Shown: positions 38,074 to 51,000, numbered from the stretch's first letter. The stretch is DNA of 64,000 nucleotides from Apricaphanius iberus (GCA_028564705.1 JAPXFQ010002080.1:186001-250000); one strand, 5' to 3'. Notes: generated by a model from the letters alone, not told the origin. Translations and numbers: made by a program.

Positions 38074-41000
38074 ATGGTATGCTTGGATGTTGGGTTCATA
38101 CTCAAAATTACTTTTTATGCTTTCAGTGAAATCTACATCCTACACGTTGTCAAATCATTGCAGTGATGAAAAAAAAGCGTTCGAAAAAAAACAAAAAAAA
38201 AAACATAGCTAGCGTTAGCCTGTTCTATTTGGGCTGAAGCAACAAATATCACCAGTTTCGACAATTTGTGTCAAAGTTAGTCTTTACCAACATATCTCGG
38301 CCGTTATTCGTTATTCGGGTGTAGCCTTTTCCTCGTACCATAGGATGTAGGAATTTTCCTTTGAAATCAAAGTGCAAATCACTTTACACCACTTAAAATT
38401 ACTATCTAATGATGATTTGTCTCTTTTTGATATCATAACTATTATTTAATTACCTTTAAAAACCAAAGCTTTGTTTATGTGATATATTATTCCTGCACGG
38501 TTGTTGAAATAAGTTTAAGCTCTTGAATATACTTGGAGCTTATCTTGAGGTTTTTCTCATTTAGATCTGCTATAACCGCAAATTTCAATCTGATTTATTG
38601 GGATTTTAGGTTTGGTTTGATACGCTTTTATCGGACCGGAGCACATTGTTCTCCATCTGAGCATTTTAAATGGTTGCTCTTGGTTACACTTTCTCCCACC
38701 TGAGCTGTCAGTATCTGCAGCTGCTCCAGAGTTACCATGAGCCTCTCGGTTGTTTCTCCAATTTACTCAGTGTTATTTTCTGGCTGAAATACAGGTGAAA
38801 ATCAAACACTGCTCAGCTTTTCATTTGTAGATGTAATAATGAGCCACTGTTAGATTTATATTCCAGATATTTAATTGCTTATGTTAGTAAAAATGCATCT
38901 GAGCAGCATAGTTGATTAACACACAATAATAATTTGTTTTTTTGGACTGTGGGAACTATTTATAGTTCCTGTAACCTTTTCAGGAACCAGGCCGTTTTTT
39001 CGCACCTTCGAACAGATAAGAACTAGAAAAACATTACAATTAAAGTGAACTTTTTTTTAAAGGTGGTTTTTTCACATCGATCAAAATATGAAAAGATTCC
39101 CCGGGGAATTGTAATTCTAAAAACGAAATTCTAAGTGGGTGGTTCTAAGAACCCAGTTCTTAGAACTTCACTGTCCGAAAGGGGCTATACATATAAATAA
39201 TACGGTAATTTGGTTTTTAGGTGGTCTATTTTGGTCATTTCGGATGTGAGAGTGTCTCTTGATTAGTTGGCCTCATCTAGTCATTTCCTCTGTGTTAAGG
39301 TAAATAGATCATTTTTAACTCAGTATTTCAGTAGACGACTGCTTGAATTGTAAAAGCATAAAAGCAAACTGTTCTAAAAGATTGTATTATGTAAGTTCAT
39401 AGTTTTTTTGTTTGTTTGTTTGTAAATACTTACCTCTGCCCTTTTGCATCTCCTTTTTGTTTGCTGACAAAACATTCCCCAGGGGTTCATGCACACCTTG
39501 CATCACCATAAGGAATGTGTTAGAGGGGTTTTGGCAGCATTTAGTGCTTTCACTGTTAAGTTTGGAGTAATTATTGGAATTAAATTAAAATATAGACTAC
39601 AATGGAACAGACTGGAAACGTCCGTCATTTTCCAAAAGAGTGGAAAGTTTGGTGTAACACATTAAAGTTGCTGGCAATTGGAGCATCTAGACTCGCTCTC
39701 GAAAATATAAAAACTGATTTAAAAATGATTTATACCTAAAGTAGAGACAAAATTGCAACGGCTCAATACAATGCACTCATTAAAAATAGCATAATAGGTT
39801 CCAAGAAATGTGCAGCTGAGAAAAAATATTTGAAAGGCATTTATAGAATGTGTATTTCTGCATTAAAACAAGTGAATTCACATTAAGTAAAAAAAAAAAA
39901 TCTGAAGGAGCTCTGTATATTAAATTTGTACATGGAGTGTTGTGGTTCCTGCACTTTCCATGTTGTAGTGTGCAGCAGCATTTGCTCCACATTTAGATCC
40001 ACTTGTACTTATTGAAGTATTTTGTCATCTGTTCATGTTTACCATTTGGGTCGTACCTCCATGAAATATAAAATACGATAAAAAAAAAAAATTTATCTAC
40101 TTGCGTTTACTCAAAAATAAATTGCAAGTAACAGAAATCTTTCCAAAAAATGTGTTTTTATCTGAATCACCCCTATTTATGAATCAAATCTTCATTAACA
40201 AACATTTTTTTATTATGTAATATCGGCCATCCCTACGAAACACTGAATAACACAGAACAGTTGAATAGTTGACTGTATTTTATATTGTTACTGTACATTA
40301 TTCACACATTTGGATTAGCGTCGAATGAGACAGGGATTATTTTTATTTGCATCTAACTGTTTCAATATGATTTTCAGTCTCACACCATCCTGCTGGTGCA
40401 GCCCACGAAGAGGCCAGAGGGCCGGACATATGCCGATTATGAATCAGTCAACGAATGCATGGAAGGTAAGCCGGTGGTTGGTTAGCACTTGGAGCTTGGT
40501 GAAAACGATCCGCCTTAAAATGTATTTGTCCCTCTTTTTAAGTCCTCAGCTGTGATAAGTAGGTTGTTTTTGTGGGGGTTTGTTTTTGAGAACATAATTT
40601 AGTTTCTCTTGCCACTCCAAAATCTGATATTGCCTGAGTACTGGAGTTGCAGAATTATTCATATAAACTCTGCCTGAGAAGATCAAGTGGAGTGAAAGCT
40701 CTCAGAAAGCAACAAAGTCACTGATTTCTGTTTATGATTATGGCTGCAAATCCATGTCTTTGACTTTTGGACCCCTGGGCAACATCTAAAGCACTGCAGA
40801 CCCAACTTTCTTCAGTCAAGGTCAGTATTCATTATGGGCAGAAAATGGCACCCATGGATATGCTTCGAGCCCAAACCCACTGCCGAGCAAAAAGAACAAA
40901 AGGGCAAATCTAAAACATAAGGAATCTTGAAAGTTTCCCAAAAAAATTGGAACTTTATAGAAGGTGGACATTCCGTTTCATGTTGAGTAAAATGAACATG

Positions 41001-44000
41001 CTTTTAGAAAAACAGTAGAAACATAGCACTGAGAGTCAAATACGGTGGTATTGGTGTGATGATCTGGGGCTGGGATGCTTTTTCAGGACGGGGATGACTT
41101 AGGGTGCGTTCACACCAGCCCTATTTAGGCTGCTGGAAACAAACTCTAGTTCGTTTGCCTGGAAAGTCAGTTTAGTTTGGCCAGGTGTGAATGGGCAATC
41201 GAACTCTGGTTTGGACCAAAAAAACAAACTTTAGTCTCCCTAAAAACAGTGGTCTCGGTTCGATTGCAACGAGCTCTGCTACGGTTCGATTGCATGTGTG
41301 AATGCTAACCAGACCGGGGCCTCATATAACCAGGAAGTGGACTAATGTACAGGGCATCCTGGGTATATACAATCCAAACAACCACTAATGCTGTCGAGAT
41401 AAATGCTGGATGTTGTACATAACTTGCTTAAACGTCTGTATAAGGAGACCATCTGTGCTGGAAGTTGTATTCAGGCCGTGCTACTCATAGCAAATCCTCA
41501 TATAGAACCGCCTCAGCTGTTTTGTATTAAAAACAGTATTATCCATAGTCTTCCGCCTCATTCTATATGCATCCCGAGTTACTGCTGCAGTATTTATCTG
41601 GTACATTTGCCAAACACAACAGATCAATCCTAAAACCGCTACAATCTGCTGCTCCTCCATGTTTGTTTACATTCAACTGTACTGGAAGTCTCCCCTGGTG
41701 GCAGGAGGAAGCACAGCGCCACCACAAGCGGAGAGGTGAAATTATTGCTAAAAGTTCTGGACTTTCTGATAATAAACAGCCAGTGTGAATGTGAACCACA
41801 TCAGCTAAAAACGGCATTTTGGTCCCCAATCGAGCAGAGTCTACCGGACTATCAGGTGTGAATGCAGCCTTAGTGTAGTTGACTGAGCCATACATTCTCC
41901 TAGGGATGCACCGATACTGCTATCGGGTCGATACCATTCTTATGTACTGTATTGGAATCAGTTATAGTTAACCGACACGTAAAATTTGTAAACTCTGCAC
42001 TAATTTCTCACCAAAAATTATTTTTGACTTGAATTTTTAGTTTTGTGATTATTTTTTATTCATATTTACTTTTGCATCTAATTCCCCATCATTTGTTGTA
42101 ACAAAGAAGAAAATGAAACCTGTCGTCCAATTCATTGCATTTTTTTGTGTATTAGTTTTGGTACTCTGTTTTGGCAAGTACTCAAATTCAAGTATCGGTG
42201 TGGTATCAGTTTGAAAATAGTGGTATCGTTTCATCCCTACATTCTCTCCTCCAGCTGTAAAAGAAAAACGCTCTGCCATCAGCTTGTGGTCCGTGGAATA
42301 AACTCACTGACTTATGCAGGACAATCAGGGTTCAAAGCAAACCTCTAAATGGGTCAAACAACAAAACCAACTGGCCTAGTCAAAGCGTGGGCTGAAAGTA
42401 CTTGACATAACGTTACATAGGGATGTACAATATTGTTTTAAAAAAAATGGACACTGATTTTTTTTCTTCCCACGTTATAAATTGCAAAATGCAAAAATAC
42501 AGGAGTTTTAAAGAGCAAATCACCCCCTACCAGAGTCCAACTACGGCCACATTTCCCGGGCTTGGTCTCTGCTGTGTCTCGGCTGCTTGCAGCAACACAC
42601 AGCTAGAAAGACGGAGAGCAATAGCAACGCGTCCTCCAAATGGGGCAATTTTGAGGTTGACTCTTTCTCTCCACCTCTGTCAGAAGAAAGGGAGGAAGGT
42701 GGAGAAGGCAAACGGCCCTGAGTTGTGCCCCTTCCAGCCGATATCTTGTGAGTTGCCAGCTCCAACTCGCCTGAGAGCTGTGGCTGTGACTGAGTGGCAG
42801 TATGGCTGACATCAGAAATAAAGGCTGAGCCGGTAGCAAAGCCCGATTCAAATTCAAAATGTACACTATCTTTATAAAATATTGTAAGTTGAATTGGGGG
42901 TTGTGCTGCTCCCAACAGCGCTGTTCTCAGCATCTCAATCACAGGACAGACCACGCTTGGAAGGCCTCATGTAGAGGCATTATTTTCAAAAAGGAAATCT
43001 GGGCGGAGTTAGACTCTGGTAGTGGGTGAGTTCTATATAGCACCTTAAGGTTATGCTGCACTCCTGCCATCCTGATCTGTGCTAATCCTACCTCTTATGG
43101 TGAATGTTACAAGATTTTTGAATGTATGTGAGTTATTTTTGTGATATAAGTTGTCACGGGATACATCACCCAACGGTTATTTCTCTCCAAGCACCCCTTT
43201 GTGATGTGAAGCTTGTACATGATGATGATGCGATTATAGTGAAGCCCTGCTGTGAAATGAAATTAAACAGGAACTGCATGATCAAAAACATTTTCTCTGA
43301 CTTGATCTAGGGCTGCCACAAACGATTATTTTAATAATCTCATTAGCTTCCACCTGGAAGAGTTTTCTGTAAGTATTATTTGCTATGTAAAATACAGTTA
43401 AAATAATCACTTATTCAACATTTAGGGAATAATTCTTAAAAAAATTATGTAACAGCAGACGCATGACGTGCTAAAGTATATAAAATCACAATCACAACTG
43501 TTGATATTATAGATATCAATACAAGTAATTAATAACATTTTCCATTTAATAAACTCTCACTTTGTTCAACCTTTTCATAGTTCTTGCGTCCATGAGACCA
43601 ACAGGATATTGGGATGCTGCCATAAACAAATAAATGAGCCAGTTATGTGCACTACTCTACAATTGTCGCGACCTTTCACCTATGCTTTGATGTCTTTTAG
43701 ACAGCAGCAGCGCTAAGCTGTCTGCTTTAAACAGAACCAGCCACTACTTATGTGCTGGTGACATGAGATAAAATCTGCGATAAATACAAAAATGAGCACA
43801 TTTAAATCGATCTATGAATGCCCCAGACAGAACACGCAAATCCGATATCTACGGGTGAAAGAAGATGTTTAGTCAGCCTACTGTTGGAGTTAAAGTTAGC
43901 AGCTAACGCGCTAATTAGCTTAGCGAGGCAACTGTCTCTCTTTGTGGTCAGGCACGCCGGGCTTCCTTTTCTCCATCTGCGTTGGAACAGATTGACGCAA

Positions 44001-46753
44001 CACCATTATCGGTCGATGCAAGGTCAATACGTGACCTACGCAAGGACGCACGGTGTAGAGCCCAATTTTCTAACTATCCGTTGAATGAAACGGACAGCGT
44101 ATGCCTGTGATTGGTCAGCTTAACAACAGCCAGAGATCGTTTTACCAGATTGGTGCTCGATAGTCATTGCAATCGGTAGTCAATGCAGCATTTGGGCACT
44201 AAAAGGAACGTTTATCTAATCGGAAGACCGGCCAGAAAAATTCAGCACCCCCTGCTGACGGAAAACAACAGGGATCCTTGCTCACCTCTGGTCACCAGAA
44301 TTATTATTCAAGTCCTTTTTGGATTTTGTGTTTCATTTATGTTTTTATTTATTGGATGTAGTATTTGTGACGCTGTGATTAATAATGCTTTTTACCTCAA
44401 GTTTTTTGGCACATGACTTGACTGATGTCTTATAATTGAAGCACCTGTTGTTCATTTTATGTGTAAGCCCTGAAGAAGACCGTTTGTGCGGTCGAAACAC
44501 ATTGGCATCTCCCTCTGGATTTAATAAAGGACTTTAATTTACCAGAGTGCCTTGTATCGACTCCTTTTTTCAGTTCATCGAATTTGCTAACCCTAACCCT
44601 TTGCCACACTGATCTCCCACAGAATTACTCACCGGTTCTCTGTTTCTTAGTAATTCCATCAATACGTCGGAGAAGTATAAGCTAGGTTTCAAGTTTTCTT
44701 GTTTTGGCAAACATTTGATGGTGGTTGGGTTTGGGTTTTTTCGTTTTTGACTTATGTGGCTGGTTTTACTACAGCAGGTCTAATCCACTATATGCTTATG
44801 TTATGCAGGTGTTTGTAAGATGTATGAGGAGCATTTAAAGAGGATGAACCCCAACAGTCCATCGATAACCTACGACATCAGCCAGCTGTTTGACTTCATC
44901 GATGACCTTGCTGACCTCAGCTGTTTAGTGTAAGTTGGAAAAATATCAAAAAAATGGCTCCTGATTGTTAAATATTATGAATATATACTCCATAATAATG
45001 ATGCCTTTTACATTTTTTTGTTATACTATCCTTAAGGCTTGTTATTCTAAAAATCGACACAAAACTAGTAATTTGAAACTGCTTTGGAAATAGGTTACTT
45101 CCCCCTAAAATTCAAAAATGTAAAGTATTGTTACTAAGTGTGAGAAACAAACACAATAGTAGTAGTAGTGTGTATTTGTTACCTGGAAGGAAATATTATG
45201 TGATTTACAACAGTTTCACTTATTAAAAAAAAATATCTTAAAAGTATCTAATGTGTCTCTATCACACCAGCTACTTTGTGAATGCCTCAAAAAGAAAAAT
45301 TGGTGAACAAACAGCCTAGTGAAAACAAAGGAACCTAGCAAGTTAGAGATACAGTTGTAGAGATGTTTAAAGTTTATTTCTTAAACCATTTCCTTAGATA
45401 TGAATTTTTCATGCAGTACAACTAGGGCTGGACAATAATTCGATAGCAATATATATCGATTGATAGATGTGTGGTGCGATTGGAAAAAAAGGGGTCGATA
45501 AAAAACTGTGATAGAAAAAAAAAGTTTCCCTCATTTTTTAATTATCATTTAATTTAATTATACTTATAATCAGGTAGTTTTTGGTTTTTGGGTTGTGTTT
45601 TTTGGTTTTTTTGGGTGTTTTTTTTTTGTTGGTGTTTTTGGGTTGTGTGGGGGGGGGTTGTTTGGTTGTTGTGGTGGTGTTGTTTTTGTTGGTTTGGTTT
45701 TTTTTTGGTTTGGGTTTTGTGTTGTGTGTTTGGTGGTTGTTTTTTTGTTTTTTTGGGTTGTTTTTTGTGGTTTGGGTGTGGGGGGGGGGGGGGGGGGGTG
45801 TTCAGCAAAGGTCTCAGAGTTGCAAATCGAAACCCTGACATGTCCACTACTAGTAGCCTCCATATATGGGGCAACCGCTCTACCTCTGCACCACACACAA
45901 TAAAATTGTAATATCATTAGATTTACTCTTTTTAAAATACAGTGAGGTTTGAGGTTACTGAGCATGAATGCTTTGAGATGCAAAAGAGTACATGCCATCT
46001 TTAATTCTACCATGTAGAAAAAATTGAGGGCTGATGGTACTGTTACTGAGGATGTTGAGTGCCTTTTTAGCAAAGATGTTTGGTTTTAAAGGGGCAGTTT
46101 GTTTTTCTTCGACCTTTACCTTATTTCTAGCAAGCATTACGTTCGCCTGCTCACCCAGACAGGTTTGGAGCCACTTGGAGTCCTTCAAGAGAAGTTTATA
46201 TCCGGTCGCTATCAGCGTATATTCATATAATGGGAGTGGTGGGGGCATGTCAAGGGTTGGCACTAATAAGGCATTATGTGCCACAAAAGTCTTTTATTCA
46301 ACCAATGTTTTGTTATTAATTGGTAGCACTATTCCCCTCGAAGTTCAGAGCAGCTCAGAAGTGCTTCTTTATCGTCTGCAGGGGTGTTTTGCAGGCTTTT
46401 ATCAGAGTGGCTCCAAACTTGTATGAGTGAGTAGGCAAACATCATACAAGCTATGAATAAGGTCCAGGTTTGAAAAAATAACAAAAACAAACTTCACCTT
46501 TTAAGTTTTTAACTCCTGGACCATGCTTAGAAGCTCAAGAAAGCGTTGGTCTATTCAAACCAGTTGTATATTTTAAACTAAGGAGCAACGTTGTGTTGTG
46601 GTGAGTCAGTTGCAACCAAAAATAGACTTCAATGTGTCGTTCTGCCTCAGGTATCGTGCCGACACGCAGACGTACCAACCTTACAACAAGGACTGGATCA
46701 AAGAGAAGATCTACGTGCTGCTTCGTCGTCAAGCCCAGCAGGCAGCCAAATGA
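38074..46753 (+). CDS. erh: Enhancer of rudimentary homolog, complete (104 aa, 4 exons)
   Basis: ERH is a small, nearly invariant nuclear protein that dimerises and partners with RNA-binding and splicing factors. It is implicated in mRNA processing, RNA decay and cell-cycle gene expression. Exon 1 ends with the ATG itself (38074-38076, ATG|GTATGC). Exon 2 is 40378-40465 (88 bp; [20 protein letters not shown]...), exon 3 is 44809-44929 (121 bp; ...[19 protein letters not shown]...), and exon 4 is 46651-46753 with stop TGA. All junctions are GT-AG and in phase; the total of 315 bp gives 104 aa, the family's exact length. The C-terminus reads RRQAQQAAK where human has QAGK. The 5'UTR starts somewhere after about 37890, right behind an L1-like tail. 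Introns 1-3 (2.3, 4.3 and 1.7 kb) are packed with transposon copies. Confidence 0.97.
38077..40377. other. erh intron 1
   Basis: AT-rich. The segment 38930-39190 has a terminus-like end ('ctgtccgaaaggggcta') that mirrors the 'agcccctttcaaacag' at 10378-10395, hinting at a shared DNA-transposon family. The remainder was not recognised. Confidence 0.35.
40640..41095 (+). mobile_element. Decayed Tc1-like element in erh intron 2
   Basis: Pieces such as 'tcagaaagcaacaaagtca', 'gcactgagagtcaaatacgg' and 'tggtgtgatgatctggggct' are plus-strand relics of a Tc1 transposase (KYGGI..MIWGCF-like). Many frameshifts. Confidence 0.6.
41102..41869. mobile_element. PIF/Harbinger-type MITE with TTA target duplication
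   Basis: Left end GGGTGCGTTCACACC and right end GGTGTGAATGCAGCC are inverted repeats. TTA sits on both sides (41099-41101 and 41870-41872), the Harbinger preference. Subterminal inverted pieces ('ggccaggtgtgaatgggca', 'gcatgtgtgaatgct') are present. 768 bp, no transposase. Confidence 0.75.
41901..42239. mobile_element. hAT MITE, family A copy 2
   Basis: 339 bp from TAGGGATGCACCGATA to TTTCATCCCTA, flanked by CATTCTCC (41893-41900) and CATTCTCT (42240-42247). Same family as 26349-26717. It sits only about 30 bp from the Harbinger MITE. Confidence 0.8.
42521..43028. mobile_element. Non-autonomous TIR element
   Basis: CACCCCCTACCAGAGTCCAA at the left and GTTAGACTCTGGTAGTGGGT at the right are inverted repeats (about 19 of 21 bp). 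GC-richer than its flanks. Frames on both strands (42423-42809, 42541-42954) cross or fill it without recognisable domains. A target duplication is not obvious, so superfamily is open. Confidence 0.6.
43309..44160. other. erh intron 2, hAT-like end and unassigned repeat
   Basis: 'tagggctgccacaaacgatt' at 43309 is a typical hAT terminus, but its partner end is missing. The segment 43800-44160 has CpG-containing sequence of unknown family. Confidence 0.4.
44160..44570 (+). mobile_element. Penelope-like element tail with hammerhead-like core
   Basis: At 44470-44497: CTGAAGA, an extra A, stem GACCG/CGGTC with loop TTTGTG, then GAAA. The full hammerhead core is in the right order. It is followed by 'aataaaggactttaattt', which resembles the terminal region of vertebrate Penelope-like elements. 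No RT or GIY-YIG frame remains nearby. Confidence 0.5.
45423..45560. mobile_element. Truncated hAT-like terminus
   Basis: Starts 'tagggctggacaataattcg', a hAT-type end, followed by 'atatatatcgattgatag'. The matching right end is not found; it merges into a G/T-rich tract. Confidence 0.4.
45570..45800. repeat. G/T-only low-complexity tract ending in an 18-20 base G run
   Basis: About 230 bp made almost wholly of T and G on the plus strand (TTTTGG/TTGGG pieces), finishing in a long G run at about 45780-45798. Frames reading through it on either strand are meaningless. It lies in erh intron 3, on the sense strand, so erh pre-mRNA carries the G-rich version. Confidence 0.9.
45805..45900 (-). repeat. 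tRNA-derived SINE head
   Basis: On the minus strand 'GGTAGAGCGGTTGCCCC' (box A-like) is followed about 40 bases later by 'GGGTTTCGATTTGC' (box B-like), the internal Pol III promoter of a fish tRNA-SINE. Its 3' body has been replaced by the C/A strand of the adjoining G/T tract. Confidence 0.6.
45960..46510 (-). repeat. Dispersed repeat shared with 54420-54610
   Basis: The complement of 'gtttggagccacttggagtc' (46160) and the cluster 'ggcattatgtgcca' (46270) recur, in opposite orientation, as 'ctccaactggctccaaacat' and 'ggcagataatgcctta' near 54430-54530. Both also carry 'aataaggtccaggtt' (46455 and 54571). Probably an old Tc1-group element. Confidence 0.45.
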
Positions 46754-46858
46754 AGTCGCTGGGAAGGTTGGGGATGGGGAACATGTTTAAAAGTGTTTTT
46801 TTTTTTGCTGTTCTTTTCACATGGGGAGTGTATTTTATATATCCTTGTTTGACTCATT

Positions 46859-46864
46859 AATAAA
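46859..46864 (+). terminator. erh: erh poly(A) signal
   Basis: AATAAA 106 bp after the erh stop codon, embedded in 'cattaataaagattccc'; cleavage is expected near 46880. Confidence 0.85.
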
Positions 46865-46929
46865 GATTCCCATTAAACACTAGTTTTTGAGAGTTATTTG
46901 CATATATTGCCTACTAGTTTTCCCTCCAC

Positions 46930-48050
46930 AAATCTGTGCCCTCATTTATCAAATGTTTGTAGAAACTGTCCTATATTTTATCCTACAAATGAAATTTAGA
47001 ATGTTCGTACGAACAGTCAAAAGTCTGATTTATGAAATATGCGGTGGCCACTAGTACGCATGTTTCTCCACAATAAGTCATTTCGGTATTGCGTTGCGCG
47101 CAATGCATTAAAGGGTTTTGGACCCCAAACTGGCGGATGCGAACAAACATACAGATAGGAAAAGCTGCAAAATTGATGATTTTGAACAGTGGAAAGTCAC
47201 TGAATTTAAAACATATATTTGCCAGTGTCCACGAAGCGTAAGAAAGAACTATGTAAGCTAGCCTATGCAGCTACAGTGCAGAAACTGATTGATGAAAAAA
47301 GCCACATTTCATGACAGGGGATTTCATGGAGTTATAATCCTGGACCTACAAATGCTGGGAAGAAGAGAATGTTGGCATGCTGAAGTGACCTCAGCTACTT
47401 TTCATCCCAAAACTCATGGATTCAAGATGTGCTGTATCATGCTATCGCAGGTTAAATATCCACACTATGGCTAACAGTTTGCACTTAGCTTATTAGCTTC
47501 CGTCATGCTTTTAAACTCTTACAATTTGTATTTTTGAATGTTTTGTTTTACTTCTTAGAACCAGTAAGAGCCCAGATAAGGCTGTGATGTTCTAAACATT
47601 TATATTAAAAAACGGTGGTTCATTACGAGGGTCGGAATCATTCATACACTAGTGCGTTTTGCATTCTTGCATTCCACAGCCAACCACAACACAATGAGTA
47701 CCGGGTATACTCGAACAGCCTATTAAAGTGACTTTAATAGGCTCCGTATTAACAAAAACACACGCATGCATACACTGTTTACAGTCCAGTCGGGCCTTTG
47801 TTTGGGTTCCTGAAGCTGTGACGGAGGGGTCCAGGCCGCATTCGTGAGCATGCGCTCTCGCAATAGAGATATGGCATATTATCTGTGACAAATCCTACAT
47901 TTGCGTACCTAGTTGCTCGTGGCTGTTCAGTCATTTGCATAAAGAAACAACCTCAATTAACCCTATTCAGTAATATCAAATCCTTACATTGTTCCCAAAA
48001 AATAATGGAAAGTGAAGAACGGAATGTCTGGGCTCAAAAGGACCACATAG
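46930..48050. other. Intergenic, probable MITE sequence
   Basis: 'gccctcatttatcaaatg' and 'gtacgaacag' at 46940-47010 resemble a common fish DNA-element terminus; I could not find a clear partner. No gene is visible. Confidence 0.35.
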
Positions 48051-48059
48051 GGCCTCCAG

Positions 48060-51000
48060 CACCAAAATTAGATCCCAGGAAGGAACCGAGGGTCTAATCA
48101 CTGGTCTGTTTTCAAACCCCCTTCAGAAACCACATAGCCAAGGGGTGTGCCCCAGGAGAGGTCCCATTAAAGCCTTCGGGGCAGGCTGGAATAGCCACCA
48201 TGTAAACTTTTAAAGTGGAAAAGGATCATCTTTTGTCCAGCACTCCTGCAGAAATGTAAGAATGTCTACCATAGAGCTCTGTGAGGAAAAGACAGATCTG
48301 GTCAGGCACCACTGCTCAAAAGCTCTCCACCTATAAGCATATAAGCCTCCAGTGGAACGAGCTCTCGAGCTCTTGATTATGGCTACCACTGCCGGAGGAA
48401 GATCTCTAGCTAGTAAGTTGGACCTCTGAGCAAGTAAGCCTGCAGTCTCCACAAGTCTGGATGAGGATGCAGAACCTCCCCCTATGCCTGAGACGGAAGG
48501 TGTGGTCTGACATGGAGCTACCAGGCTGGAGCCCGCATCAGACTGATCACAGTGGCTTGCAAAAGTATTCCGCCCCCTTGAACTCTTCCACATTTTGTCA
48601 TATTACAGCCACAAACATGAATCCATTTTATTGGAATTCCACGTGAAAGACCAATACAAAGTGGTGTACACGTGAGAAGTGGAACGAAAATCATACAGGA
48701 TTCCAAACATTTTTTACAAATAAATAACTGAAAAGTGGGGTGTGCATAATTATTCAGCCCGCTGAGTCAATACTTTGTAGAACCCCCTTTTGCTGCAATT
48801 ACAGCTGCCAGTCTTTTAGGGTCTGTCTCTACCAGCTTTGCACATCTAGAGACTGAAATTCTTGCCCATTCTTGTTTGCAAAACAGCTCCAGCTCAGTCA
48901 CATTAGATTGACAGCATTTGTGAAGAGCAGTTTTCAGATCTTTCTACAGATTCTCGATTGGATATAGATCTGGATTTTGAGTGCGCCATTCTAACACATG
49001 GATAAATTTTGTTTTAAACCATTCCATTGTTGCCCGGGTTTTATGTTTAGGGTTGTTTTCCTGCTGGAAGGTGAACCTCCGCCGCAGTCTCAAGTCTTTT
49101 GCAGACTCCCAAGAGGTTTTCTTCCAAGATTGCCCTGTATTTGGCTCCATCCATCTTCCCATCAACTCTGATCAGCTTCCCTGTCCCTGCTGAAGAGAAG
49201 CACCCCCAGAGGATGATGCTGCCACCTCCATATTTGACAGTGGGGATGGTGTGTTCAGAGTGATGTGCACTGTTAGTTTTCCACCACACATAGCATTTTG
49301 CATTTAGGCCAAAAAAATTCAATTTTGGTCTCATCTGATTCAAGCACCTTCTTCCACATGTTTGCTGTGTCCCCTACGCGGCTTGTTGCAAACTGCAAAC
49401 GGGACTTCTTATGGTTTTCTTTTAACAATGGCTTTCTTCTTGCCACTCTTCCATAAAGGCCGACTTTGTGCAGTGCACGAACAACAGCTGGCAGTGTCTG
49501 TTCGTTCTCGAGGCAAACAGATCCACCTCTGCTTTGCCGAACTTCTTCCAAATCTGGGCCACCATCTCCCTGTGGTTCAGGCAACCGGAAACATAAGCCA
49601 CCCTGAGCGACAGAAGGTTTAAACTGCACCACTGTAGAAGAGCACAGGTCAGATTCAATGGAGGGAGAGAACGTGAGCCTGCTATTACACCCCAGTCTTT
49701 CTAAATAACCTAAGATGCGGGAACCGCTCTCTCTGAGAGGCACTAGTGCTTCCTCCACACATTAGGAAAAGGCACGAAGAATTAGGGCTAGCCTGAATGA
49801 TAGGACCATATAATCATAAACCACCCATTCGCATGCAAAGCGCAGGAGCTGTCTGTGATCTGGATGTATCCCCACATGAAAATAAGCGTCTGAAATCGAT
49901 TGTAGCAAACCAGTCCGTTGAACATGTATGTGCGCAAATACTTGTACAGCCCACGTAGATCCAGGATAGAGCGAAGCCCTCCCCCTTTCTTCAGGATGAT
50001 GGAGTAATGACTGTGCCAACCTTTATTCATCTCCTCAGCGGGGACCGCTTAAATGGCTCCTTTCAGTAACAGCATCTGGATTTCCTCCCACAGCAGTCTC
50101 CGGCCACACAGTGCACAGACTGCTTTATATGACTGACATGATACGTTGTGCTTTGACACGAATAACTCATAACCTTTTGAGTTCAGACATTATTATCATT
50201 ATTTGAACAAAGCACGATGTTGAAACGGAAACCAGCACAGCTTTTAGGGTAGAATAGCCGGTCCACTAACCCTGTTATTGCACGCTGTAGTTAAATAAGC
50301 CCCCAGTGAGTGCTCCATAGGGGGGAGACTAACTGGCCCAGCTTTTTCGGCGCCATCCAGGTCAACAAATTTACTAAACCGTGGCACGGTGTGGGTGGAC
50401 AACAGCTCCCCCCAGCATGATGTCAACTCCGCAAAGAAGTCCGGGAAAAGCGGTGGGTGGTTTTTGATCTCAGCCGGCTCAGATGGGAGGCAAAAACCAG
50501 AAAACCGGGACTTCTTCTGAGCTGGAAGAGGAGAGGGCCAATCCACTTCAAACTTCTTTGCAGCTCGTCGGCACAGCAGGATAAATTAATTTTCATCTCT
50601 TGTTTCAGAGGTGGATGTGGTGGCACTAGCCACACATTCCTCCACCGGGAACCCCTCAAAAGGTTGTGGCTGTAGACACAGAGGTCCAGCACATCCTCCT
50701 CATCCTCCGGTGGAGTTTCCTAATTTAACTGGGATTGACTCCAGGTCGGTTTCTGTGAGCCCGTCCACCATCTCCATGTGGTCTGCCCATCTTGTAGTGG
50801 GGACTGGGACCAACATGCCGTACTCGACAGACCCGGGCGAAACCGGGAGAGCCGCCTCAGACAGCATCAGGTCCTTCTGCACCATGGCAGCATATCCCAG
50901 GACTTGCTGGAGAAACTTCACATGCCTCTCGAGAGTGGAATGGCGGAGCTGGCGACAGAACTCGCACGACCCCGGATCCAGCAGCGCTGTCCTTACATTA

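Noticed and set aside
45554..46073. Lys/Thr/Pro/Gln-rich minus frames and Phe/Gly/Val/Trp-rich plus frames at 45554-46073
   Set aside because: They translate the G/T-only low-complexity tract; no coding signal.
47289..47474. Possible Harbinger or transposase fragment
   Set aside because: The 61-residue frame shows no DDE or other transposase motif that I could support.
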